A stretch of DNA of 64,000 nt from Chaetoderma sp. LZ-2023a (GCA_034401795.1 CM067367.1:56796206-56860205); one strand, 5' to 3'. Shown: positions 33,724-44,514, counted from the stretch's first letter. Translations and numbers: made by a program. The notes: a model not told the origin generated them from the letters alone.

Positions 33724-33901
33724 GCCAATAATCTAGCAAAGAGGAAGTGCTAGTCTGCGCATGCGCGGTGGTGGGGCTGGCATCCGCCAGACTACGCTCT
33801 GACTCCCTGCCCAGTAGGGGCACCTAACTGTTTTAAATCTGAGTGTTTATTGAGTGAAAGCCAATATTTAGCAATATCAAAAGTATTAGGGAGGTAAGTA
33901 T
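33724..33901 (-). repeat. E2 inverted terminal repeat (5' side of element)
   Basis: Partner of 26928-27104. It contains TGCGCATGCGCG at 33756-33767, and outside it GGAGGTAAGTATACTC and the terminal extension gaagtgaaat to 33917. Confidence 0.93.
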
Positions 33902-33917
33902 ACTCTTGAAGTGAAAT

Positions 33918-34599
33918 GATTATGATACAAACCTTATAGTGATTATGATACATGCCTTATAGTGATTATGATACATACATTATAGTGATTATGATGCATA
34001 CCTTAGTGATTATGATACACAACCTTATAGTGAATATGATACATGCCATATAGTGATTATGATACATAACTTATAGTGATTATGATACATACCTTATAGT
34101 GATTATGATACATACCTTATAGTGATTATGATACATAGCTTATAGTGATTATGATACTTAGCTTATAGTGATTATGATGCATACGTTATATTGATTATCA
34201 AAACCACATACCTTATAGTGATTATGATACCTACCTTATAATGAGTATGATGCATACCATATAGTGATTATGATACACACCTTATAGTGATTATGACACA
34301 TACTGTATAGTGATTATGATACATACCGTATAGTGATTATGATACATACCTTATAGTGATTATGATACATACCTTATAGTGATTATGATGCATACCTTAA
34401 GTGATTATCATACATATCTTATAGTGATGATGCATACCTTATAGTGATTATGATACATACCTTAGTGATTATCATACATACCTTATAGTGATTATGATAC
34501 ATACCTTATTGTGACTATGATGCATATCTTATAGTGATTATCATACGTACCTTATAGTGATTATGATGCATACCTTATCTATAGTGATTATGATGTATG
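33918..34599. repeat. 23-bp minisatellite array, block 2
   Basis: Same units as 23674-26889; it is the continuation of that array beyond the E2 insertion. Confidence 0.95.
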
Positions 34600-37288
34600 A
34601 TTACTGTATTCTGCGGCTGTAGTAGTAGAAACATCCTACAGCTGCAATCAGTCCTTCTTCGCTTTTGCCCACTGTGTCTTGTCCTCAACCAAAATCCTTA
34701 GATTCCTCAGGTCCATTCTTAACTTGAGTGTACCGAGTCCTGCTTTCTTGAGGTCACCTCATAGCACGCTTAGCAGATTTATGCAATGACATCCTCTCCT
34801 GGCTTTGTATTTGATGGCTCCGAGCAGGGCGAATTCCTAGTCTCTCTGTGCTGGTGTCTCTTCTGGCATCCTTAGCACATGGCCAAACATGGACCATCTT
34901 TCCTGGGCGACTTTTACAGACAGTGGCGATGTATTACACGTCTTGTCTAGTGCATCGTTGGAAATTTGATCTATGAATCCATAGCTTCCAGAAGGACTGG
35001 AAAGCTATGTTCCCCATGACACAGCGTGCAGAAATGTCAGCAGTACTGCAAAGCAGTGAGCCCAGGATTTTACTTTTCCACCATTGTTCGCTGCCACGAA
35101 GTGGGTCGTCATTTTCTATAGTTTCCTGCTTTGTCGATAGGTATATGTGGGTGAACTCTGTTTGGGATTCATTCATAGAGATTCTCAATTTTTAGTTTGC
35201 TTGCAGCTATTGGGAGAAGTTCGTCAAGGGGTTTCTTTTTCTCGTCTATGAAGTCCACATCGTCGGCATATTCCATCTCTAGTGGCATGCCCAGTATTGA
35301 CACTGGGGGGGTTTGGTCTTGTGGAACTTTCACGCACAGATTTCAAAGCACCGGAGATAGACCATCTCCCTGTGGGGAGCCGATTGATGTCTCAAACTCT
35401 ATAGACTTCACTGACTTGACTCGTACTCTCAGCTTGGTGTCTGCAAGCAGTAGTCTCACTAGTCGTAGCTCATCTTCATTGAAACTTGCCTGGCGTAGTA
35501 CATCTAGGATCTTTGAGCATTTAATTGTGTCGAAGGCTCGTGACATGTCAATGCCCATTTTATGTAAGTCCCAGTGTTTGGACATGACTACCGACACACG
35601 CATGCGTTGAGCCCATACAATGTCTGCGCAGCTGCATCCACGTTTAAAGCCACTTTGACATGATCCGGTGAAATAATCGATCTTGTCTCGGATGCGGCAT
35701 AGAGTAACATTGGATAGGATTTTCTGTATGCTGTTGAGGAGCACAATGGACTGCAGATTGGCTGGGGGCCCAGGTGGCTTCTTGGGCTTGGGTAGTGCGA
35801 TAAGGGTGCCTTGGTCTACAGCGTCGATGGGAAGGTGGTGCATAAAAGCTGAATTGATTAGGTGCATGATCGGTTTTGAGATAATGTCACTTGCATGTTT
35901 GAATAGTTCATTGCTCATGCCATCAGGTCCAGATGCACGTCCATTTTTCAGGGATTTAAGTGCCTTCTCAACTTTTGCTGTTTTAATTGGTGTTAGTAAT
36001 GGCCCGGGGTCTCCTGAGAACGGGTGCAAGGGCTCATCAGTGTTGTCAGTGAACTGTTCCTTGAACCATTCTCGGATCACCTCGGCTTTTCCCTGGTCAG
36101 TCCCGATAAAGTCTCCTTCAGAGTTGTGTACAGTGAGTGGTGGTGTGTAGTCAGTAACTCTCAGGGCTCGGGCTGCCTGAAACATTTTGTGACAGTCATC
36201 CGTGGCAGTGATTTCATCTGCTAGGGAGTCTGCCTGTTGAATAGCAAGATCTTTTAATCGTTCGCTAATGTGGCGCAGAATAATATTGCACTCCCGGCGT
36301 AGTTTGGTGCGGTCTTCACTTTGATAGATGTGCAGCCGTAATGCTTTCTGCTCTGCTGACAGTTTTACTACTAGAAGGTCGTCAGTATACCTAGTTTGGT
36401 TGTTTTAAAGAACACCTATGGTGCTGGTAGCGGATGATTCCATAGATTTCAGTATTTTGGTATGGCTTCATTTGGATCGGAGCTGACATCGATGTTAGCT
36501 ATCTGCTCCCCGAGGGCTTTTTTGTATGACATTTGAGTGTCAGTGTTGCTGATGAGCTTGGGTAAGTTGTAGGAGACTACCCTCTTGCCTGGTATGGTGT
36601 TTATATATTAGGTAGAGATCGTTCATCTGAAGGCATGTAATGACTAGCTTATGGTCAGAATTGAGGTCTGTGCCTCCATATGAACGAGCGTTCCGGAGTA
36701 AGGGTTTTGCTTCTGTCTTGCATAGTATGAAGTTTATTTGGTTGAAGACAGCTGTTGTAGCCTTAGAAACTTTTGGGGCTTTGCGATCAGTAATGTGTCC
36801 AGTCTATGTTGTCCGGTGACGGCATGGGTGTTTGATAGCCGTATTTGTGACAAATAGGCCATTGGAACTAAGGAATGCCACCAGTGCATCTCCATTGCTG
36901 TTGCGTGTACCCTCTCCATAGGATCACAGGCATAAGCCAAGTCCTGAACTTTTGTCCGCAATTCCGAGTTTATCCAGCTTGGAGTTGAAATCTCCACACA
37001 CGAACAGTTGCCATCTAGCTGGGATTGTAATGGCGGAGCTCAGTTCTGCATAGAAGGAATCTAATATTGCTGGATTCTCTTTGGCTTTTTCGGTAGTTGG
37101 GCCGTATGCGTTGACAATTCGACACTTAGTGGTGGTGTGTTTTCGCGTAGGTATAGCCAGGTCGATGAATGCAACGCGATCACTGACGTATCCAAAACTA
37201 ATGACATGATCCAAGACCCTTGGTCCGATTACGAAGCCTAAGCCCCGGTATGTGGCCTGTTTTTGCTCTATGAGCACTAGCTTATGGC
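34600..37288 (-). pseudogene. Non-LTR retrotransposon (LINE C): APE endonuclease and RT, broken
   Basis: Read leftward. The endonuclease part (37288-36734) has CRIVNAYGPTTEKAKENP and LFVCGDFNSKLDKLG, typical of APE-type LINE endonucleases. The RT part (36185-35343) has ALKSLKNGRASGPDGMSNELF, TLIALPKPKKPPG, SGFKRGCSCADIV, GIDMSRAFDTIKC and SIGSPQGDGLSPVL. After a frameshift, EYADDVDFIDEKKKPLDELL supplies the catalytic YADD near 35260. A degenerate C-terminal region runs to about 34600. Both ends abut 23-bp minisatellite, so it inserted into the array. Stops and frameshifts make it inactive; the clade is not assigned. Confidence 0.82.
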
Positions 37289-37291
37289 TAA

Positions 37292-37709
37292 TGATTATGA
37301 TGCATACCTTATAGTGAATATCATAATACCTTATAGTGATGATGATACATACCTTATAGTGATGATGATACATACCTTATAGTGATGATACATACCTTAT
37401 AGTGATGATACATACCTTATAGTGATTATCATACATACCTTATAGTGATTATGATACATACCTTATCCTTATAGTGATTATCATACATACCTTATAGTGA
37501 TTATGATGCATAATTTATAGTGATTATGATACATACCTTAGTGATTATGATAGATACCTTATAGTGGTCATGATACATACCTAATAGTGATTATGATACA
37601 TACCTTATAGTGACTATGGAACATACACATGAACCTTATAGTGATTATCATACATACCTTAGTGCTTATGATGCATACCTTATAGTGATTATGATACATA
37701 CCTCATAGT
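37292..37709. repeat. 23-bp minisatellite array, block 3
   Basis: Continuation of the same array between LINE C and the MITE. Many units end ...tatagtgatga or are shortened. Confidence 0.93.
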
Positions 37710-37918
37710 CAGGTCTGTCCAAATTGAAAATGTGCGTAACCCATTTTTGGGTTAAGCAAATTTGTTTTAAGCCACCCATTCTGTTGTGCGTAACCATTTT
37801 TCATGTATTTACGTACAACGTGAAAAAGACTGCGGGAACAGAAAACAGGTTGTGTCAGAAATATTTGCGTAACCTTCGCGCATATGAAAAATGGGTTATG
37901 CCAATTTGGACAGGCCTG
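37710..37918. mobile_element. 209-bp MITE with TIRs and 5-bp target duplication
   Basis: Starts CAGGTCTGTCCAAATTG and ends with its near-complement (CAGGCCTGTCCAAATTG when read inward). Looser inverted similarity continues inward (cgtaacccattttt / ataacccatttttc). It is flanked on both sides by ATAGT (37705-37709 and 37919-37923), the expected minisatellite sequence duplicated once. It has no coding capacity. The parent superfamily is unknown. Confidence 0.85.
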
Positions 37919-38890
37919 ATAGTGATTATGATACATACCGTATAGTGAGTATCATACATACCTTATAGTGATTATGATACATACATTACAGTGATTATGA
38001 TAGATACCTTATAGTGATTATGATACATAACTTATAGTGATTATGATGCACACTTTATAGTGATTATGATAGATACCTTATAGTGATTATGATAGATACA
38101 TTATAGTGATGATGATAATACCTTAGTGATTATGATAGATACCTTATAGTGATTATGATAGATACCTTATAGTGATTATGATACATACCTTATAGTGATT
38201 AAGATACATTCCTCAGTGATTATGATACATACCTCATAGTGATTATGATACATACCTCATAGTGATTATGATAGATACTTTATAGTGATTATGATACATA
38301 CCTTATAGTGATTATGATACATTCCTCAGTGATTATGATACATGCCTCAGTGATCATGATACATACCTCAGTGATTATCATACATGCCTCAGTGATTATG
38401 ATACATGCCTCAGTGATTATGATACATACCTCATAGAGATTATGATACAACCCTCAGTGATTATGATACATACCTCAGTGATTATGCTACATGCCTCAGT
38501 GATTATGATACATGCCTCAGTGATTATGATACATGCCTCAGTGATTATGATACATACCTCAGTGAGTATGATACATGCCTCAGTGATTATGATACATGCC
38601 TGTGATTATGATACATACCTCAGTGATTATGATACATGCCTCAGTGATTATGATACATGCCTCAATGATTATGATACAAGCCTCAGTGATTATGATACAT
38701 ACCTCATAGTGATTATGATACATACCTCATAGTGATTATGATACAAGCCTCAGTGATTATGATACATACCTCATAGTAATTATGATACATACCTCAGTGA
38801 TTATGATACAAGCCTCAGTGATTATGATACATGCCTCAGTGATTATGATACATGCCTCAGTGATTATGATAATACCTCATAGCGATTAGA
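37919..38890. repeat. 23-bp minisatellite array, block 4, drifting to a 21-bp variant
   Basis: After 38330 the unit becomes cctcagtgattatgatacat plus one base (21 bp), homogenised over about 25 copies. This shows local expansion of a shortened variant. ORFs across it are artefacts of the period being divisible by three. Confidence 0.93.
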
Positions 38891-38929
38891 GTTGATGTTC
38901 ATATCTTATGCAAGTACATACTTCATAGT

Positions 38930-39420
38930 GATTACTAGTGATTAATCATTATTGAAGTGTTTAATACTTACCTCGTAGTGATTATTAGTGTTTAATACAT
39001 ACCTTGTAGTGATTACGGAAGACAGTGGTTAATACTTACCTCGTAGTGATTACGCAAGTGTTTAATACTTACCTCGTAGTGATTGCGAGTGGTTAATACA
39101 TATCTTGTAGTGATTACGGAAGACAGTGGTTAATACTTACCTCGTAGTGATTACGGAAGTGGTTTATACATTACGGAAGTGGTTAATACATATCACGTAG
39201 TGATTATGGAAGCGGTTCATACTTACCTCGTAGTGATTACGGAAGTGGTTTATACATACCATGTAATGATTACAGAAGTGTTAATATTTACCTCGTAGTG
39301 ATTACGGAAGTGGTTAATACATACCTTGTAGTGATTATGGAAGTGGTTAATACTTAGCTCGTAGTGATTACGGGAGTGGTTAATACTTACCTCGTAGTGA
39401 TTACGGAAGTGGTTAATACG
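38930..39420. repeat. ~33-bp minisatellite related to the 23-bp array
   Basis: About 14 units with tacctcgtagtgatta and cggaagtggttaatact halves. The first half resembles the 23-bp unit, so the array seems to have grown from it after gaining an extra 10 bp. Confidence 0.88.
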
Positions 39421-40619
39421 GACATGTTCCTCTAAATATAGGTGATCAAACGTCTCCTTCATCCACCACACATCACACCAATAAAAGTCCCATTCACCTT
39501 CTCTGAAGGTTAGAACACAGAATGATAATAATTATTATTGCAGTAGCGTTTTTAACCATCTGACTGCCGAGTTTTTGCAGACCAAATATTCCAAGGTTTT
39601 TATCTCTGGACCTACTAAATATTTTGAAAACAATTTGACTGAAAGTTGTTGATGGCTAAGCCACTAACAACTTTCAGTCAAATTGTTTTCAAAATGTTTT
39701 CAAAATATTTAGCAGGTCCAGAGTTATTGCCCATTCAATTTATTGTCTGGTGGCTTGCAGCAGACATTTAAAAAAAAATTTCAATCTCGAATTCCTGTGA
39801 AAAAGGGCTTTATATGATATACAACAAGAGCTCCGCAAACGGCGCATAATACCCTGCCATGATGACAAACCAATGAATGAGAGCTTTCAGAAAAAAAAAA
39901 TTTTCCTCAGACCCAGACCAATGATCCTTATGAAGTGTCAAAGCAATCCATTTAAGCTTGATTTCAAACATAAAATAACTATAGAAAGGCTTATCTATAC
40001 ACTTATCAACAAGAGGCCCCCGGTCCTGTAACGCTCACCTGGACCATTAGCATTTGAACCATTTGCATTTAAATAGATATGATGGATAATTTCCGGAAAA
40101 TCCAAGATGACCACCACCAAAGAAATTGACCAATCAAAATTCTCATTTGATTTCTTGAATCTTATCATCATAGGATCATTCCACCCGTTTGGTTGAAATC
40201 TAGCCGTTGATCATAGGGTCATTCCTGGTAAATTAAGTTGAAATCTGCCAAGCGTTTAATGGAGAGTAGCGTTTTGACCATTTCCGGTAAATTCTTCATA
40301 AAATCTCAGATTTTCACCAAAAAAATTGATCAATAAAAATTCTGAATATGGTTCTGGAGTCTACCATGATAGGGTCCCTATAGCCAAATTTTGTTGAAAC
40401 ATGTCAAGCAACTAAGAAGTAGCGCTTTGATAATTTCCAGTAAATTTGTCATAAAATCTAGGATTTCCATGCAAAAAAAATTGACTAATCAGAATTCTGA
40501 ATAGAATTTCTGGAGGTTACCAGCATAGGATACTTCCAGCCAAATTTGGTTGAAGTCGGTCAAAGCATGAAGGAGAAGAAGCAATTTGACGGACGGACGA
40601 CGGACGGATGATAGATTCG
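39421..40619. other. Intergenic with dispersed 'acaagag'-headed repeats
   Basis: No gene. Two heads, acaagagctccgcaaacgg near 39824 and acaagaggcccccggtcctg near 40010, resemble 42822 and 52354. They are followed by AT-rich text with recurring phrases ('aaaaaattgaccaatcaaaa', 'ggttgaaatct', 'gaagtagcgctttga'). These look like dispersed repeats common in marine invertebrate genomes. Confidence 0.5.
39604..39723. repeat. Long hairpin (47-bp arms, one arm with 11-bp internal duplication)
   Basis: Arm 1 is 39604-39650, the loop is 39651-39665 and arm 2 is 39666-39723. The arms are essentially perfect complements apart from an 11-bp duplicate (tgttttcaaaa) in arm 2. The start CTCTGGACCT and the end AGGTCCAGAG could be terminal inverted repeats of a tiny fold-back element. 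Confidence 0.9.
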
Positions 40620-41280
40620 CTCTTCGGGGTGTGTCATTATAAGGAAGCATATATTCAAGTTTGGGTCCCAAGTTTGGGTCCAGTATGATTAACCAGATTC
40701 GATATAGACTACTAAGTTGAGCTAATCGGAAACTGTTAATGTTGAACAAAATAAGGTTCTTTCCAAGGTCACAGTGACCTTGACATTTAACATTTTAACT
40801 CTAATGTCATTCTGTGATGCTGTGTCATTATAAGGAAGCAGATGTCTAAGTTTGAGTCAAGTATGATTAACTAAACATGCAATATAAACAGAAAAGTTGA
40901 GTCAAACGGAAACTGTTAATGTTAAAACACACACCGGTTTTACCAAGGTCACAGTGACCTTGACCTTTGAGGTTTTGACCCCACCAACATTGTGTCATGC
41001 CGTGTCATTATCAGGAGGTATGCGTCCAAGTTTGGGTTCAGTATGATTAACCAAACATGAGAAAAGATGAGCTAAACAGAAAATGTTAATGTTGAAAAAA
41101 ACAAGGTTTTTACCAAGGTCACACTGACCTTGATCATTTTATCCCAGTCATTGTGTGATGCCGTGTCATTATAAGGAAGCATGTTTCCAGATTTGGCCCC
41201 AGTATGATTAACCAAACATGAGATACAAATGTATAAACACAACAGTTGAACTAAACGCAAATTGGACAACGATGTTTTAC
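40620..41280. repeat. ~175-bp tandem repeat carrying AGGTCAnnnTGACCT palindromes
   Basis: About 3.5 units. Each has 'gccgtgtcattataaggaag' like text, 'agtatgattaaccaaacatg', 'gttaatgttgaa' and a palindrome at 40765, 40945 and 41115. The first two read AAGGTCACAGTGACCTT, the third has AC in the spacer. Copies then read TGACATTTAA or TGACCTTTGA. No gene is visible between here and 41514. Confidence 0.8.
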
Positions 41281-41514
41281 TTCATAAAGTCGAGCTAACA
41301 ACAAGATTATTAACTGGTGTCACAAGTGTGACAAATATAAAATGGATTCGCAACACGTGTGAAGGAAGAACATCTCCAGCATCAATGCTCATTGAGGGTA
41401 ATGATTCCATTGTACAACTTTCCTAGCTCTATCACAACCAAATGTTTCTTTATTAAATTTATAAATTACGGCAGAAAAAAATCTAATTAAAAAACATGGT
41501 CTTCTTGTAAGCCA

Positions 41515-41705
41515 ATCTAATAGCAGTGATGTGTGAGACGGCGCATGCGCATGCAGGCTTCAGTATGCGCTGATTTCGCACAGCTAGTTACCTACCCAGT
41601 CGTGGCAGGTTTATTGTTAAATTCTGTGTATAATTGAGCCAGTTGGATATAGTACTATATATCAATGAGTCTTCGTGATGGTAAGTATCCTCTTAAAGTG
41701 AAAAG
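41515..41705 (+). repeat. Isolated DIRS-like terminus (copy 1)
   Basis: GGCGCATGCGCA (41540-41551) followed ~135 bp later by GATGGTAAGTATCCTCTTAA and agtgaaa resembles the right end of E2 (GCGCATGCGC ... GGTAAGTATACTCTTGAAGTGAAA). No adjoining DIRS coding sequence is present, so it would be a remnant of a third DIRS family. This is an inference from three shared landmarks. Confidence 0.45.
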
Positions 41706-41725
41706 CAATTTTCAAGATGGCAACC

Positions 41726-41773
41726 AGGATTTCGCACCAGCAGGATTTCGCACCAGCAGGATTTCGCACCCGC
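41726..41773 (+). repeat. 16-bp tandem repeat, 3 units
   Basis: Three consecutive units of aggatttcgcaccagc, the last with one change. The same array occurs at 50986-51033 in the duplicate. Confidence 0.9.
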
Positions 41774-41837
41774 ATTGGAATTTATCATAGTGCGAGCAAG
41801 CGTCCATACTCCAGAACCTTTATTGAGAATGTACATG

Positions 41838-42031
41838 TAGGCTTGCACGATTATGTGATTAAATCGAAAATCGTGATTATTTTTTAAATCGTGAACTTAT
41901 ATGATTAAAAATTAAATAATTTAATAATCGTGAATAATTATACAGCATAAAATATTTCAAAACCTACCTCTTAATTACTCTTTAATGCAATCGGTCCCAG
42001 AAATTTACATTTCGCTCAGTGAATGCATGTC
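41838..42031. mobile_element. hAT-like MITE, right end deleted (copy 1)
   Basis: Starts taggcttgcacgattatg after TGTACATG. The full-length version is at 51098-51545. Here the right part and TIR are missing, and the join lies at a GTCTA word that is present twice in the complete copy, consistent with a microhomology deletion. Confidence 0.65.
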
Positions 42032-42073
42032 TAGAACAAACATGTTTTGTTGGCTAAACAGGCAAGGATAAAG

Positions 42074-42105
42074 TGTGCGTGCGTGCGTGCGTGCGTGCGT
42101 GTGTG
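42074..42105 (+). repeat. (GCGT)n microsatellite
   Basis: Tandem gcgt/tgcg run; the counterpart is at 51611-51637 with a different length. Confidence 0.9.
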
Positions 42106-42489
42106 AAAGAGAAAACATGGATGCATGGACGAATGCATGGATGGACAGACGTCGGATGGATACATGGATAGCAACAAAAACATAACCAGATCTCAAATCG
42201 TAAATATTTTACTTACCCAATAGCTTCCTGCCATCCAGGGCGTGCCCGAAGAACATCAATAATTGTATTTTGTAGAGAGCACTTGAATCGAATTGATCGA
42301 TCACTATAAGAAAGAAATATCAGCAATCAGTCAAATTCACAAAGATAACAGGACTAGAATGATACTAAAACAGTAATCCATTGTCGTGAAATAACAGCAC
42401 CTCCATGTCAACCTAACAAGACACATACGCTGATCGATACTTTGATACTAAGCTGAGAATGACGAAGTACAGTAAAATCCCTTTAGTGG

Positions 42490-43230
42490 TCTTGACGATT
42501 CATTTGCAAGCAAGAAGACTATTTTTGAAAATGTATCACTGGAGTGCCTGTCTTGATAATGGAGCCAGTCATTCAAGTGCTATATTATTTAGAGGTACTC
42601 TTCTGGCCATCAAATGGACGGACAAATTTAGATTTTCTTCAATAATCTTAACCAATACAGGGTTAAGTGGCTATATTATGGGGCACAAGCTATCTACCAT
42701 ATGCTCTCTTAACACTTTAATGCTCAAGCCAGCAAAAACTGGCCTCCGCACTAGGCTTGCACAATTATTCGATGAATCACGATTATTCTTTAAAATATGA
42801 TCGTGGACAATTACAAAACTAAACAAGAGGCCCAAGGGGCCTGTGCCCCTCACCTGGAGCACTCTAATTTTTTGTCAAAATTGTTGGTGGGTGGTTTAGG
42901 AGTAGTCTTTTAAATGAGTTTGTGGACTTTTTTGCAAGTCCAATATGGCCGCCAAACACGCTAGATTTTGCTTGGTCCACTGTGGCCATGTTTTTGACGT
43001 AGCCCTTTCCCTTGAACAAACTTTGATGACACTCAGAGCCTAATCATATCTCCCAGATTTCGGCCCAATCCGTTCAGTGGTTTTGGAGTTGTTTTTGCAA
43101 AAAATAGGTTATCCAAGATGGCCTGTAACAGGATAAATTCGTATTCAGGTTCACATTTGGAATCTCAAGTTTTGGACACGGGATTCTCGTGGTTCACAAG
43201 ATTTGGTTAGCAGTCAAATTGGACATAAGC
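42490..43230. other. hAT-like MITE fragments and an 'acaagaggccc' dispersed repeat (copy 1)
   Basis: 42494-42560 resembles the interior of the hAT-like MITE (compare 51294-51370), and taggcttgcacaattattcg at about 42752 resembles its end. From 42822 a repeat headed acaagaggcccaaggggcct begins. The 113-codon ORF at 42459-42800 covers these fragments and is not a gene. Confidence 0.5.
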
Positions 43231-43532
43231 CTGCCAACGGACAGACAAGGTTAAGTTGTGTGATACGTGTCATGGTAAAGGTGTCCTCTCAGTAGATTTC
43301 ATTTGCAGTTGCAGTTAATCATAAAGTGCACCCGTATTGTGTTTGTATTATATGTAAATAAAACATTTATGAACGGCAAAACCCAGCTTCAGCATTTGCG
43401 TCACGGAAACCGGTTCCCACAGCCCCATCAACAGGGCCCTGCTCGAGCGACCAGGATTCCGGATTCGGGACCGCATTCTTGGCATATGACTCGACATTCA
43501 GTGAGTCTTTATCTCATTCAAATTGTTTCACT

Positions 43533-43546
43533 GGTGGCAGTGAGTT
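43533..43546 (+). promoter_or_regulatory. Putative primer-binding site after 5' LTR
   Basis: The sequence tggtggcagtgag follows a probable LTR end (ttgtttcac). Many gypsy-group elements have a TGGTGGCAG-type sequence here. The tRNA was not determined and the LTR start cannot be proven, because no second LTR is in the window. Confidence 0.4.
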
Positions 43547-43590
43547 TGTCATTGAACCCACGATCAATTACTTTTGAAACTGTTAATGTC

Positions 43591-44514
43591 ATGGCTGAAG
43601 ACAGATGTAAACTTCTATGGAAAGATGAGGAAGACATTCGGCGCTGGATACTTAGAGTGGAGACCTATGAAAATTCTCACGGTTGGGATGATCACAGAAT
43701 AGCTGGCAAGGCCGCGATATGTCTTCCAGATATTAAGTTAGACTTTCTGTTTACTCTATCAGAAAAACAGACAATCGTGGGAGGAACTTAAATCAGCATT
43801 GTTGAATGAGTATGCGGTTAGCATTCAAGTCAGTGAGCAGGAGTTTCTCTCCCATAAGAGGAAGCCGGGGAAATCATTTTCTATGCGGTTAGCATTCAAG
43901 TCAGTGAGCAGGAGTTTCTCTCCCATAAGAGGAAGCCGGGGAAATCATTTTCTGTGTATGCCTTAATCATAGAGAAACTGTACCGACAAGCATATAAAAT
44001 TGAATCAGCTGATCTCTTAGCAAAACCTTGTGTAGAGACTATTAAGAAGCAGTTTTTGAGAGGTATTTGCCCTAATATCTCGAGCAAATTACAGCTTGAT
44101 TTTGCGGATCAACCCTTGTCAAACTTAGCTGCAACGGCTAAGGAAATAGAGGATGTATAGCGGAATGTTAATGCCTCAAGTATATTGAATATTCAATCTT
44201 TGCCTGATTATGATGACAAATATCATTCCCTAAAACAAGAGGTCACTGAAATTAAAGCGATGTTCAGTAGTTTACTGCTTAAAAAAACACATGAGGGTTT
44301 GGTACAGGAAGCCACGGTTGGGGCAGTAGGTGGTCAAAATTTGCCAAAACAAGACCACCAAATATCAAAAGGGCCCAGTAGGCAGATTCAAAACAACCCA
44401 ATTATATGTTGGAATTGCCAAAGATCTGGCCACACGGCACGGAATTGTAGGGGGCAAAAACAATATTTTTCCAGCTCGTTTTTCTCGTGGGAGGGGTCGT
44501 GTTGTTCCATCTAG
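43591..44514 (+). pseudogene. Gypsy gag with CCHC knuckle, frameshifted (copy 1)
   Basis: ATG at 43591 opens MAEDRCKLLWKDEEDIRRW, a plausible gag N-terminus. The frame ends at 43791. A 71-bp tandem duplication (43811-43952), not a multiple of three, follows. Later frames (43954-44160 and 44185-44514) continue gag to the first knuckle CWNCQRSGHTARNC (C-x2-C-x4-H-x4-C). The second knuckle lies in the next frame. Gag would form the particle and bind RNA. Confidence 0.75.
43811..43952 (+). repeat. 71-bp tandem duplication inside gag (copy 1)
   Basis: Two adjacent near-identical 71-bp units beginning tatgcggttagcattc. The same duplication is at 53343-53484 in the second copy. Confidence 0.92.

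Larger units (their letters stand above)
26890..33917 (-). mobile_element. DIRS-type tyrosine-recombinase retrotransposon E2 (ORFs open)
   Basis: The element is 7028 bp on the minus strand. Left flank ...ccgtatagt and right flank gattatgata... join to a perfect minisatellite unit with no duplication, which fixes both ends and fits recombinase-mediated insertion. It has ITRs (26928-27104, 33724-33901), an internal complementary region (27174-27257), and open gag, RT-RNase H and recombinase frames. The internal region reads gttt|atttcac at its centre, exactly the junction of the two termini. All recognised catalytic residues are present. It is therefore potentially a recent, autonomous copy. 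Confidence 0.93.

Noticed and set aside
38442-38732. 96-codon ORF with repeated VIMIHAS/DYDTCLS
   Set aside because: Produced by the 21-bp repeat unit, whose length is divisible by three.
42459-42800. 113-codon ORF present in both 9-kb copies
   Set aside because: Conservation only reflects the duplicate; the sequence is made of MITE fragments.
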